A stretch of DNA of 64,000 nt. It comes from Streptomyces dengpaensis (GTDB lineage Bacteria; Actinomycetota; Actinomycetes; Streptomycetales; Streptomycetaceae). Numbering within the stretch: the stretch's first letter is position 1; the number at the start of each line of letters is the position of its first letter. Made by a program: the position numbers and the translations under genes. A model generated the notes under the pieces. It was not told the DNA's origin. It ran no database searches and saw nothing but the letters and a program-made list of their open reading frames with translations. The stretch lies in assembly GCF_002946835.1 (NCBI RefSeq), contig NZ_CP026652.1, positions 6,324,001 to 6,388,000 of the forward strand, read 5' to 3'. Of this stretch, positions 41,746-50,212 are shown one piece after another.

Positions 41746-42534
41746 TCAGCCCCGCACGCCGCACAGGTGCAGCAAGGCCGCGACCTGCCGATACGGATCC
41801 GTACATCCGGCCCGCTCCTCGGCGGCCAGAAGACTCGCCACATCGGGCGGAACCGGCGCCTCGTCGGCCGCGAGGTCCGTGAAGACCCGTACGCCGTACC
41901 AGGCGTGCAGCGGCGCCCCGATCCCCGCGAGCGTGGCCGTCAGCGTGGCGAGCCGGTCGGCGCGCACGTCGAGACCGAGCCGGCTCGTGTACGCGGTCGT
42001 GTCGAAGGCGGCCAGCGCCGACGCCCAGTCCCCGGCCAGGCCGGGCCGCATGGCCAGCGCGTCCGCGTTCCGTACGAGCAGCGAGAGCAGCCCGCCCGGA
42101 GCCAGCACCCGCGCGAGGCCCGCCAGCAGCGCGTCCGGCTCCTCGACGTACATCAGGACGCCGTGGCACAGCACCACGTCGAAGCTGCCCGGCAGGAAGT
42201 GGACACCCGTCTCGTGCCCGTGGCCCTCGATGAGGCGTACGCGGCCGCGGATGCCCTCGGGCTCGGCGGCGAGCGCCGCGCGGGCCACCGCGAGCATCTT
42301 CGCGTTCTGTTCGAGCCCGGTCACCTGATGCCCGGCCCGGGCCAGGCGCAGCGCCTGCGTGCCCTGACCCATCCCGACGTCGAGGACCCGCAGCCGCCGG
42401 CCCACCGCGAACCGCGCGGCGATCTGCTCGTCGAGCTGCCGGGCCACCAGGTTTTGTCGTACGACATCACGCAGCCCGCCCAGTTTGCTGAGCCAGGCGT
42501 CCGCCGCGCCCCCGGAGAAAGACGTCGTGCTCAG
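41746..42534 (-). CDS. class I SAM-dependent methyltransferase, probable CTG start
   Basis: The 262-residue protein has the SAM motif RLRVLDVGMGQGTQALRLA (about 45-63), GLEQNAKML and FDVVLCHGVLMYVEEPDALL. The substrate is unknown. No ATG, GTG or TTG lies near the expected N-terminus (LSTTSFSGGAADAWL). The best start is CTG 42534, which overlaps the upstream gene's TGA as CTGA and has GGAGAG 5 bases before it. The open frame reaches ATG 42720 inside the DUF3043 gene, but that extension is antisense-like in composition. It is translationally coupled to the DUF3043 gene. Confidence 0.85.
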   Translation of the reverse strand: MSTTSFSGGAADAWLSKLGGLRDVVRQNLVARQLDEQIAARFAVGRRLRVLDVGMGQGTQALRLARAGHQVTGLEQNAKMLAVARAALAAEPEGIRGRVRLIEGHGHETGVHFLPGSFDVVLCHGVLMYVEEPDALLAGLARVLAPGGLLSLLVRNADALAMRPGLAGDWASALAAFDTTAYTSRLGLDVRADRLATLTATLAGIGAPLHAWYGVRVFTDLAADEAPVPPDVASLLAAEERAGCTDPYRQVAALLHLCGVRG

Positions 42535-43127
42535 GGCCGCTCTCCGCGCTTGACCTGCGGCTTCGGGAGCCTCAGGCGACGCATCTGGAGGGTGCGCATG
42601 AGCGCGTAGGCGACCGCGCCCTTCTTGGGCAGGTCGGGGAAGCGCGCGTTCAGCTGCTTCTTCAGGCGGATCGCGATACCGATCGAGTCGACCACGATCA
42701 GGGCGATCACCACGAGCCACAGCAGCAGCGCGATGTTCTGCAGTGCCCCGACCCGCACCATGCTCAGCACGAGGATGACCACGGCCAGCGGCAGGAAGAA
42801 CTCGGCGATGCAGAACCGCGAGTCCACGAAGTCGCGGGCGAACCGGCGCACCGGGCCCTTGTCGCGGGCGGGCAGATAGCGCTCGTCACCACTGGCCAGC
42901 GCCTGGCGCTGCTTGTCCATCGCCTCACGGCGCGCGTCGCGCTGCCGCTTGGCCGCCTCCTTGCGCGTCGTCGGCGTATTGGCGACGCTGCGACGCTGGG
43001 TCTGGGCCTCACTGCGCTTGGGCGTGGGGCGGCCCTTGGGGGCCTGCGGGTCACGGGGCTGCTTGGAGTCGGTCACCTGCGCCTTGTCGGCGGGGGCCTT
43101 CTCTTCCTTGGCACGGCTACGGAACAC
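42531..43127 (-). CDS. DUF3043 membrane protein
   Basis: The 198-residue protein has a long, highly charged cytoplasmic N-terminus (VFRSRAKEEKAPADKAQVTD..., KEAAKRQRDARREAMDKQRQ). FARDFVDSRFCIAEFFLPLAVVILVLSM and a second helix follow, then ARFPDLPKKGAVAYALMRTLQMRRLRLPKP. These are DUF3043 signatures; function unknown. GTG 43127 has TACCCT 8 bases upstream and no ribosome binding site, suggesting a leaderless message. It is the first gene of a two-gene unit with the methyltransferase. Confidence 0.9.
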   Translation of the reverse strand: MFRSRAKEEKAPADKAQVTDSKQPRDPQAPKGRPTPKRSEAQTQRRSVANTPTTRKEAAKRQRDARREAMDKQRQALASGDERYLPARDKGPVRRFARDFVDSRFCIAEFFLPLAVVILVLSMVRVGALQNIALLLWLVVIALIVVDSIGIAIRLKKQLNARFPDLPKKGAVAYALMRTLQMRRLRLPKPQVKRGERP

Positions 43128-43135
43128 AAAACCCA

Positions 43136-43141
43136 AGGGTA
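43136..43141 (-). promoter_or_regulatory. -10 hexamer TACCCT, leaderless start at 43127
   Basis: The hexamer is 8 bases from GTG 43127. Confidence 0.45.
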
Positions 43142-43402
43142 CGGGGTTCTGGCGGTTGGACGACGTTCGAGTGGGGAACGATCCGGCAACACCGTACGTC
43201 TGTAATGGGACAGAGGGGACGTTGCGCACGGGGGACCCCGACGGTCACCTACTCCCTGCGCCGGAGCGGAGTCGTTCGCAGTCGTCCTTGGGGATGAGCG
43301 CATCCGTCCCCGAACAGTGCGGTAATGGATGCAGACCCCGTACCGTGGGTTCTGTTGCAGTACCTGGAGCTGGAGTCCGTCAGAAGGGGGCGCGCGAAGC
43401 CC

Positions 43403-44227
43403 ATGAGCGGTGTCATGAAGCGTATGGGGATGATCTTCCGCGCGAAGGCGAACAGGGCCCTTGACCGGGCCGAGGACCCGCGCGAGACCCTCGATTACTC
43501 GTACCAGAAGCAGTTGGAGCTGCTCCAGAAGGTGCGCCGCGGTGTCGCGGACGTGGCGACCAGCCGCAAGCGCCTCGAACTGCAGCTGAACCAGCTCCAG
43601 AACCAGTCCACCAAGCTGGAGGACCAGGGCCGCAAGGCGCTCGCGCTCGGCCGCGAGGACCTGGCCCGTGAGGCGCTGTCGCGCCGTGCCGCGCTCCAGC
43701 AGCAGGTCACCGACCTGGAGACGCAGCACCAGACCCTCCAGGGTGAAGAGGAGAAGCTCACCCTCGCGGCCCAGCGTCTCCAGGCGAAGGTCGACGCCTT
43801 CCGCACCAGGAAGGAGACGATCAAGGCGACGTACACGGCGGCCCAGGCGCAGACCCGGATCGGGGAGGCCTTCTCCGGCATCTCCGAGGAGATGGGCGAC
43901 GTCGGCCTCGCCATCCAGCGTGCCGAGGACAAGACCGCGCAGCTCCAGGCGCGGGCCGGCGCCATCGACGAACTGCTCGCCTCCGGGGCCCTCGACGACC
44001 AGTCCGGCATGGCCAAGGACGACATCCAGGCCGAGCTGGACCGGCTCTCCGGTGGTACGGATGTAGAGCTGGAACTGCAGCGCATGAAGGCGGAGCTGGC
44101 TGGGGGCACCTCCCAGGCTATTGGCTCTGGGGGAGGGTCCTCGCCGCAGCAGGCGATCGAGGGCGGCACGGGGCAGGACGAGTCGCAGTCCCAGCAGCAG
44201 GACACACCACGCTTCGACAAGCAGTGA
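43403..44227 (+). CDS. pspA: phage-shock protein A / IM30 family protein
   Basis: The 274-residue protein is almost entirely coiled coil. Its N-terminal amphipathic start MSGVMKRMGMIFRAKANRAL and EDPRETLDYSYQKQLELLQKV mark the PspA/IM30 family. These proteins form membrane-supporting scaffolds under envelope stress. Near the C-terminus (about 234-252) a Gly/Ser insert GGTSQAIGSGGGSSP coincides with a DNA palindrome of intergenic-repeat type. ATG 43403 is the start; the ribosome binding site is a G-rich stretch. pspAA follows after 30 bases. Confidence 0.93.
   Translation: MSGVMKRMGMIFRAKANRALDRAEDPRETLDYSYQKQLELLQKVRRGVADVATSRKRLELQLNQLQNQSTKLEDQGRKALALGREDLAREALSRRAALQQQVTDLETQHQTLQGEEEKLTLAAQRLQAKVDAFRTRKETIKATYTAAQAQTRIGEAFSGISEEMGDVGLAIQRAEDKTAQLQARAGAIDELLASGALDDQSGMAKDDIQAELDRLSGGTDVELELQRMKAELAGGTSQAIGSGGGSSPQQAIEGGTGQDESQSQQQDTPRFDKQ
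44100..44140 (+). repeat. palindromic element captured in pspA
   Basis: CACCTCCCAG and CTGGGGGAGGG form a stem around GCTATTGG. Elements of this shape are common between Streptomyces genes; here it is translated in frame as a Gly/Ser-rich linker. Confidence 0.6.
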
Positions 44228-44257
44228 CCGACGGGTCCCACGCCTGAGGAGGGCGAC

Positions 44258-44536
44258 ATGATCGTACGGATCATGGGGGAGGGGCAGGTGAGGCTGGACG
44301 ACGGCCACCTCACCGAGCTGAACAAACTGGACGACGAGCTGCTCACCGAGATGGAGAGCGGCGACGAGTCCGGCTTCCGCCGTACCCTGACCGCCCTCCT
44401 GGAGGAGGTCCGCCGCCTCGGCACGCCCCTTCCCGACGCCGCCTTGGAGCCGTCGGAACTGATCCTCCCGTCCCCGGACGCCACCCTCGAGGAGGTCCGG
44501 GAGATGCTGAGCGACGAGGGTCTGATCCCCGGCTGA
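44258..44536 (+). CDS. pspAA: PspA-associated protein PspAA
   Basis: The 92-residue protein starts MIVRIMGEGQVRLDDGHLTELNKLDD and ends SPDATLEEVREMLSDEGLIPG, both typical of PspAA. It is cytoplasmic and acidic. The family occurs almost always directly downstream of pspA, as here (30-base gap, GAGG before the ATG), and is thought to modulate PspA. Its mechanism is not established. Confidence 0.9.
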   Translation: MIVRIMGEGQVRLDDGHLTELNKLDDELLTEMESGDESGFRRTLTALLEEVRRLGTPLPDAALEPSELILPSPDATLEEVREMLSDEGLIPG

Positions 44537-44543
44537 AAGTTTC

Positions 44544-44670
44544 AGCCCGTCCGGCGTTTGAGGACGAGCGCGAAGCGCGACAAGGGGGGTCTGGGGGCGC
44601 TTTATCCATCAGCGGCTCCGCCGCGGGCCCCAGGTACGGGACGGGCAGGGGCGGAGGGGGCGAAACCCAC
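44544..44670 (-). repeat. dispersed GC-rich element, reverse copy E
   Basis: Reverse copy running from TTTCAGCCCGTCCGGCGTTT to GGGGCGGAGGGGGCGAAA, between pspAA and the histidine kinase gene. It is longer than copies A-C because of a CGAGCGCGAAGCGCGACAAG insert. Confidence 0.8.
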
Positions 44671-44720
44671 CCGGCGGTACCGGTCCCGCACCGCCCGGTT
44701 CCAAGCCGCGCAGCGCCCCG

Positions 44721-44726
44721 TACCGT
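44721..44726 (+). promoter_or_regulatory. -10 hexamer TACCGT, leaderless start at 44733
   Basis: The hexamer is 6 bases from GTG and no ribosome binding site is present. Confidence 0.55.
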
Positions 44727-44732
44727 AAACGG

Positions 44733-45971
44733 GTGAGTACCCGAGACCGTACGAGGCACTGGCTGCGCGCCCACCCCCTCGCCCTGGACGCCGCCCTGGC
44801 CACCGGCGTCCTCGCCTGCATAGTCGCCGGCTCCTTCGTCGACCCGCACGGCGAGAACGGCGCCACCTGGGGTGCGCGCACCCCGAACGCCCTCAGCCTC
44901 ACCCTGATGGTGCTCGGCGCCGCGGCCCTGGTCTTCCGCCGCCGCGCCCCGAGGACGGTCCTCGCGGCCACGGGCGCCCTCTCCCTGGTGGAGCTGGTGA
45001 CCGGCGACCCCAGGGCCCCGGTGGTGATGTCCGCCGTCGTCGCCCTCTACACGGTGGCCTCGGCCACCGACCGCCCCACGACCTGGCGCGTCGGCCTGCT
45101 CACCATGACGGTGCTGACCGGGGTCGCGATGCTCGCGGGCCCGTTGCCCTGGTACGCCCAGGAGAACCTCGGCATCTTCGCCTGGACGGGCATGGCCGCC
45201 GCCGGCGGTGATGCCGTACGCAGCCGGCGCGCTGTTGTGCACGCCATACGGGAGCGTGCCGAGCGCGCCGAACGCACCCGCGAGGAAGAGGCCCGCCGCC
45301 GCGTCGCCGAGGAGCGGCTGCGGATCGCCCGCGATCTGCACGATGTCGTCGCCCACCACATCGCCCTGGTCAATGTGCAGGCCGGAGTCGCCGCCCATGT
45401 GATGGACAAGCGGCCCGACCAGGCCAAGGAGGCCCTCGCGCACGTACGCGAAGCCAGCCGCTCCGCGCTCAACGAACTGCGCGCCACCGTCGGCCTGCTG
45501 CGCCAGTCCGGCGACCCCGAGGCCCCCACCGAACCCGCCCCCGGCCTCGCCCGCCTCGACGAACTCGCCGACACCTTCCGCAACGCGGGCCTCCCGGTCG
45601 AGGTGGCCCGCAGCGACCACGGCACCAGCCTCCCCGCCGCCGTCGACCTCGCCGCGTACCGCGTCATCCAGGAAGCCCTCACCAATGTGCAGAAACACGC
45701 GGGCCAGGAGGCGAAGGCCGAGGTCAGCGTCGTACGCGTAGGACCGAATGTGGAAGTGACGGTCCTCGACAACGGGCCGGGGAAGGACGCCGGACCGGAG
45801 GGGGGCGGTGGACCGAAGGAGGGCGGTGGGCACGGGCTGCTCGGCATGCGGGAGCGGGTGACCGCGCTCGGCGGCACGTGCACGGCCGGTCCCCGATACG
45901 GAGGCGGCTTCCGGGTCCATGCGATCCTTCCGGTCAAGAACCGTACGCCCGCCCTGGGGGACTCCGTATGA
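44733..45971 (+). CDS. NarL-type sensor histidine kinase
   Basis: The 412-residue kinase has four to five N-terminal membrane helices (about 15-150) and almost no outer loop. A HisKA_3 domain follows with the phosphorylated histidine in ERLRIARDLHDVVAHH. An HATPase domain contains EALTNVQKHAG (N box), DNGPG and GGGHGLLGMRERV (G boxes). The lack of an extracellular domain suggests sensing within the membrane. It overlaps the regulator gene by ATGA. The RND permease gene downstream is a plausible target. Confidence 0.95.
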   Translation: MSTRDRTRHWLRAHPLALDAALATGVLACIVAGSFVDPHGENGATWGARTPNALSLTLMVLGAAALVFRRRAPRTVLAATGALSLVELVTGDPRAPVVMSAVVALYTVASATDRPTTWRVGLLTMTVLTGVAMLAGPLPWYAQENLGIFAWTGMAAAGGDAVRSRRAVVHAIRERAERAERTREEEARRRVAEERLRIARDLHDVVAHHIALVNVQAGVAAHVMDKRPDQAKEALAHVREASRSALNELRATVGLLRQSGDPEAPTEPAPGLARLDELADTFRNAGLPVEVARSDHGTSLPAAVDLAAYRVIQEALTNVQKHAGQEAKAEVSVVRVGPNVEVTVLDNGPGKDAGPEGGGGPKEGGGHGLLGMRERVTALGGTCTAGPRYGGGFRVHAILPVKNRTPALGDSV

Positions 45972-46651
45972 CCATCCGTGTCCTGCTCGCCGACGACCAG
46001 GCACTGCTGCGCAGCGCGTTCCGTGTGCTCGTCGACTCCGAGCCTGACATGGAGGTCGTGGGTGAGGCGTCCGACGGCGCGGAGGCCGTGCGGCTGACGC
46101 GGGACGAGCGCGCCGATGTCGTCCTCATGGACATCCGGATGCCGGGCACCGACGGGCTCACCGCCACGCGGCTGATCACGGCCGACCCGGGCCTCGCCCA
46201 CGTACGGGTCGTCATGCTGACGACGTTCGAGGTCGACGAGTACGTGGTGCAGTCGCTGCGGGCGGGCGCGTCCGGGTTCCTCGGTAAGGGCGCCGAGCCC
46301 GAGGAACTGCTGAACGCCATCCGGATCGCCGCCGGTGGCGAGGCGCTGCTGTCACCCGCGGCCACCAAGGGGCTGATCGCCAAGTTCCTCGCGCAGGGCG
46401 ACGGTTCGGACGAGCAGCGGGATCCCGCCCGCGCCGAACGGCTCGACGCGCTCACCGGGCGCGAGCGCGAGGTGCTCGTCCAGGTCGCGGGCGGGCACTC
46501 GAACGACGAGATCGCCGAGCGGCTGGAAGTCAGCCCGCTGACCGTGAAGACGCACGTCAACCGGGCCATGGCGAAACTCGGCGCGCGCGACCGCGCCCAG
46601 CTGGTGGTCATCGCGTACGAGTCAGGGCTGGTCCGTCCAAGGGTGGACTGA
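45968..46651 (+). CDS. LuxR/NarL-family response regulator
   Basis: The 227-residue regulator has a receiver domain (acidic pair D9/D10, phosphoacceptor D55 in VVLMDIRMPGTDG). The usual lysine position is retained in FLGKGAEPEELL. A LuxR-type helix-turn-helix follows (LTGREREVLVQVAGGHSNDEIAERLEVSPLTVKTHVNRAMAKLG, about 158-202). The ATG lies inside the kinase stop codon, so the two are translationally coupled. Confidence 0.96.
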   Translation: MTIRVLLADDQALLRSAFRVLVDSEPDMEVVGEASDGAEAVRLTRDERADVVLMDIRMPGTDGLTATRLITADPGLAHVRVVMLTTFEVDEYVVQSLRAGASGFLGKGAEPEELLNAIRIAAGGEALLSPAATKGLIAKFLAQGDGSDEQRDPARAERLDALTGREREVLVQVAGGHSNDEIAERLEVSPLTVKTHVNRAMAKLGARDRAQLVVIAYESGLVRPRVD

Positions 46652-46807
46652 GCCCCGCCGGGGCGTACTGCGCCTGGAGTAGGTTCCGCGTAAGGAAATG
46701 GACCTGGGGGGCTACGGATCGGCTTCGTCTGATGGCCCAGTGTGTGAGGTGGGGTGCTCACACCGCACCACGTTCCGCTCGAGCCACAGAAGAGAGATCC
46801 ACCACCC

Positions 46808-49800
46808 ATGTCCTGGCTGTCCAGGTTCAGCCTCGCGCAACGGGCCCTCATAGGGCTGATGTCGATCATCGCGATCGTCTTCGGGGCCATCGCGATCCCC
46901 CAGCTCAAGCAGCAGCTGCTGCCCACCATCGAACTGCCCATGGTGTCCGTGCTCGCGCCGTACCAGGGTGCGTCTCCCGACGTGGTCGAGAAGCAGGTCG
47001 TCGAGCCCATCGAGGACAACCTCGAAGCGGTCGACGGCATCACCGGTGTCACCTCCACGGCCAGCGAGGGCAACGCCGTCATCATGGCGTCCTTCGACTA
47101 CGGCAACGACACCCAGCAGCTCGTCGCCGACGTCCAGCAGGCCGTCAACCGGGCCCGCGTCCAGCTCCCGGACGACGTCGAACCGCAGGTCATCGCCGGT
47201 TCGACCGACGACATGCCCACGGTCGTCCTCGCCGTCACCTCGGACAAGGACCAGCAGGCCCTGGCCGACCAGATCGACCGGACCGTCGTCCCCGACCTGA
47301 AGGAGATCGACGGCGTCGGCCAGGTGACGGTCGACGGCGTCCGGGACCTCCAGGTCACCGTCACGCCCGACGACAAGAAGATGGCGAAGGCCCGCCTCAC
47401 GTCCATGGCCCTCGGCGAGGCCCTGCAGGCGGGCGGCGCGACCGTCCCGGCCGGCTCCTTCGACGAGAACGGCGGCAACCGCACCGTCCAGGTCGGCGGC
47501 GGCTTCACCTCGCTGAAGCAGATCGAGGACCTGATGGTCACCGGCGCCGAGGGCAGCAAGCCCGTACGCCTCGGTGCCGTCGCCGACGTCGAGCAGGAGC
47601 AGGCCACGGCCGACTCCATCACACGTACGGACGGCAAGCCGAGCCTCGCGGTCATGGTCACCATGGACCACGACGGCAGCGCGGTCGCGATCTCGAACGC
47701 GGTCGAGGACAAGCTGCCGGACCTGCGCAAGGACCTCGGTTCCGGCGCGGAGGTCACCGTCGTCAGCGACCAGGGACCTGCGGTGTCGAAGGCCATCGAC
47801 GGCCTGACCACGGAGGGCGCGCTCGGCCTGCTCTTCGCGGTCCTCGTCATCCTGGTCTTCCTGGCGTCGATCCGCTCGACCCTGGTCACCGCGGTCTCCA
47901 TCCCGCTGTCCGTCGTGCTGGCCCTGATCGTGCTGTGGACGAGGGACCTGTCCCTCAACATGCTCACGCTGGGCGCGCTGACCATCGCCATCGGCCGGGT
48001 CGTCGACGACTCGATCGTGGTCCTGGAGAACATCAAGCGCCATCTCGGCTACGGCGAGGAGCGCCAGGAGGCGATCCTCAAGGCGGTCCGCGAGGTGGCG
48101 GGCGCGGTGACGTCCTCGACGCTCACCACGGTGGCCGTCTTCCTGCCGATCGGTCTGGTCGGCGGCATGGTGGGCCAGCTGTTCGGCTCGTTCAGCCTGA
48201 CAGTGACGGCGGCCCTGCTGGCCTCGCTCCTGGTGTCGCTGACGGTCGTCCCGGTCCTGTCGTACTGGTTCCTGCGCGCACCGAGGAACACCCCCGCGGA
48301 CGCCGACGAGGCGCGCCGCAATGCGGAGGAGAAGGAGGCGAGGAGCCGGCTCCAGCGCTTCTACGTCCCCGTGCTGCGCTTCGCGACCCGTCGCCGTCTG
48401 ACGAGCGTGGCGATCGCGGTCGTCGTCCTCATCGGCACCTTCGGCATGGCGCCGCTGCTGAAGACGAACTTCTTCGACCAGGGCGAGCAGGAAGTCCTCA
48501 CCGTCAAGCAGGAGTTGAAGCCGGGCACGAGCCTGGCGGCGACCGACGAGGCGGCCCAGAAGATCGAGAAGATGCTCGCCGGGGTGAAGGGCGTCAAGGA
48601 CTACCAGGTGACGGTCGGCTCGTCCGGCTTCATGGCGGCCTTCGGCGGCGGTACGGACACCAACCAGGCGTCGTACTCGGTGATGCTGGACGACTCGGCC
48701 TCGTCCAAGGACGTCCAGGACAGCATCGAGGAGGGGCTCGGCAAGCTCTCCGGCATCGGCACGACCACGGTCGCGGCCGGTGACGGCTTCGGCAGCCAGG
48801 ACCTGAGCGTGGTCGTGAAGGCCGCCGACGCGGACGTGCTGCGCACGGCCTCGGAGGAGGTCCGGGACACGGTGGCGGGCCTGGACGACGTCACGGACGT
48901 GACCAGCGACCTGGCGCAGAGCGTGCCGCGCATCTCCGTGAAGGCGAACGACAAGGCGGCCGCCGCTGGCTTCAACGACCAGACGCTGGGCGCTGCCGTC
49001 TCCCAGGCCGTACGGGGCACCCCCACCGCCAAGGCGATCCTGGACGACACCGAGCGCGACGTCGTCATCAAGTCGGCGAAGCCGGCCGAGACGCTGGCGC
49101 AGCTGAAGGCGCTTCGGCTCGGCTCGGTGAAGCTGGCCGACATCGCCACGGTGAAGCTGGTCGACGGCCCGGTCTCCATGACCCGCATCGACGGGCAGCG
49201 CGCGGCCACCATCACGGCGAAGCCGACCGGCGACAACACGGGTGCGGTGAGCGCGGAGCTGACGTCCAAGCTCGACGGGCTCAAGCTCCCGGCGGGTGCC
49301 ACGGCCGAGATCGGCGGTGTCTCCCAGGACCAGGACGACGCGTTCAAGAACCTCGGCCTGGCGATGCTGGCGGCGATCGCGATCGTCTTCATGCTCCTGG
49401 TCGCGACCTTCCGCTCGCTGGCCCAGCCGCTGATCCTGCTCGTCTCGATCCCGTTCGCGGCCACGGGCGCGATCGGCCTCCTGATCGCCACGGGCACCCC
49501 GATGGGCGTCCCCGCGATGATCGGCATGCTGATGCTGATCGGCATCGTGGTGACGAACGCGATCGTGCTGATCGACCTGATCAACCAGTACAGGAAGCAG
49601 GGCTACGGGGTTGTCGAGGCGGTCGTCGAAGGCGGCCGTCACCGTCTGCGCCCGATCCTGATGACGGCCCTGGCGACCATCTTCGCCCTGCTGCCGATGG
49701 CGCTCGGTGTCACGGGCGAGGGCGGCTTCATCGCCCAGCCGCTCGCGGTGGTCGTGATCGGCGGTCTCATCACGTCAACTCTGCTGACGCTGCTGCTCGT

Positions 49801-49996
49801 TCCGACGCTGTACGCGATGCTGGAGCTCCGCAAGGAGCGGCGCGCGAAGAAGAAGGCGGCCAAGCGGGCGGCGAAGTCCGGCGCGGCCTCCGCCGCGGCT
49901 GGCAAGTCTGCGGGTGACGAGTCCGAGGGCGACGAGTCCGCAGGCGACGAGTCCGCGGGCGACGAGGACAAGTCCCCGGAGCCGGCCGGAGTCTGA
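46808..49996 (+). CDS. RND-family efflux permease (AcrB/SwrC-like)
   Basis: The 1062-residue protein has the RND layout: one N-terminal helix (about 14-32), a large outer loop, then six helices (about 337-520). A second half repeats this (helix at about 537, loop, and helices about 870-1005). LNMLTLGALTIAIGRVVDDSIVVLENI contains the proton-relay Asp pair, and GMLMLIGIVVTNAIVLIDLINQY is its second-half counterpart. A Lys/Ala and Glu/Asp/Ser-rich C-terminal tail (about 1010-1062) is cytoplasmic. No adaptor or outer-membrane partner is present, as expected in a Gram-positive. ATG 46808 is preceded by AGAGAG. It may be controlled by the upstream two-component pair. Confidence 0.95.
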   Translation: MSWLSRFSLAQRALIGLMSIIAIVFGAIAIPQLKQQLLPTIELPMVSVLAPYQGASPDVVEKQVVEPIEDNLEAVDGITGVTSTASEGNAVIMASFDYGNDTQQLVADVQQAVNRARVQLPDDVEPQVIAGSTDDMPTVVLAVTSDKDQQALADQIDRTVVPDLKEIDGVGQVTVDGVRDLQVTVTPDDKKMAKARLTSMALGEALQAGGATVPAGSFDENGGNRTVQVGGGFTSLKQIEDLMVTGAEGSKPVRLGAVADVEQEQATADSITRTDGKPSLAVMVTMDHDGSAVAISNAVEDKLPDLRKDLGSGAEVTVVSDQGPAVSKAIDGLTTEGALGLLFAVLVILVFLASIRSTLVTAVSIPLSVVLALIVLWTRDLSLNMLTLGALTIAIGRVVDDSIVVLENIKRHLGYGEERQEAILKAVREVAGAVTSSTLTTVAVFLPIGLVGGMVGQLFGSFSLTVTAALLASLLVSLTVVPVLSYWFLRAPRNTPADADEARRNAEEKEARSRLQRFYVPVLRFATRRRLTSVAIAVVVLIGTFGMAPLLKTNFFDQGEQEVLTVKQELKPGTSLAATDEAAQKIEKMLAGVKGVKDYQVTVGSSGFMAAFGGGTDTNQASYSVMLDDSASSKDVQDSIEEGLGKLSGIGTTTVAAGDGFGSQDLSVVVKAADADVLRTASEEVRDTVAGLDDVTDVTSDLAQSVPRISVKANDKAAAAGFNDQTLGAAVSQAVRGTPTAKAILDDTERDVVIKSAKPAETLAQLKALRLGSVKLADIATVKLVDGPVSMTRIDGQRAATITAKPTGDNTGAVSAELTSKLDGLKLPAGATAEIGGVSQDQDDAFKNLGLAMLAAIAIVFMLLVATFRSLAQPLILLVSIPFAATGAIGLLIATGTPMGVPAMIGMLMLIGIVVTNAIVLIDLINQYRKQGYGVVEAVVEGGRHRLRPILMTALATIFALLPMALGVTGEGGFIAQPLAVVVIGGLITSTLLTLLLVPTLYAMLELRKERRAKKKAAKRAAKSGAASAAAGKSAGDESEGDESAGDESAGDEDKSPEPAGV

Positions 49997-50009
49997 CACC
50001 ACGAAACCC

Positions 50010-50049
50010 GGACCCTCGTCCCTGCGCACATGCGCCGGGACGAGGGTCC
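50010..50049 (+). terminator. RND gene terminator
   Basis: A 13-bp perfect stem (GGACCCTCGTCCC and complement) whose loop holds a second small GCGC stem begins 13 bases past the stop. Confidence 0.85.
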
Positions 50050-50097
50050 CGGCGTTTTCCGGCCAGTTCGAGCCCTCGCGCGCCGTGCGCCCGAAAT

Positions 50098-50109
50098 TGG
50101 TCCATACCA
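50098..50109 (+). promoter_or_regulatory. DasR-like operator upstream of the GH19 gene
   Basis: TGGTCCATACCA matches the half-sites of the DasR box (TGGTC...ACCA) and lies just before TTGACG (50114-50119) with a CTAGAA-like -10 about 17 bases on. DasR represses chitin and N-acetylglucosamine genes in Streptomyces. Confidence 0.65.
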
Positions 50110-50212
50110 AAACCTTGACGCCGTATTTGCTCGCGCCCTAGAACAAGCGGTGAGTGCGCCAACTCCCCACTTTCGACTCCCCACTTGAGCGCACAACGGC
50201 GAAAGGTATGGC

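Noticed and set aside
42535..42720. N-terminal extension of the methyltransferase to ATG 42720
   Set aside because: It lies within the DUF3043 coding region in another frame with shadow composition (Arg/Pro/Ala-rich).
46712..49642. 976-codon minus-strand open frame opposite the RND gene
   Set aside because: Shadow frame, Asp/Arg/Val-rich; the plus-strand RND motifs are unambiguous.
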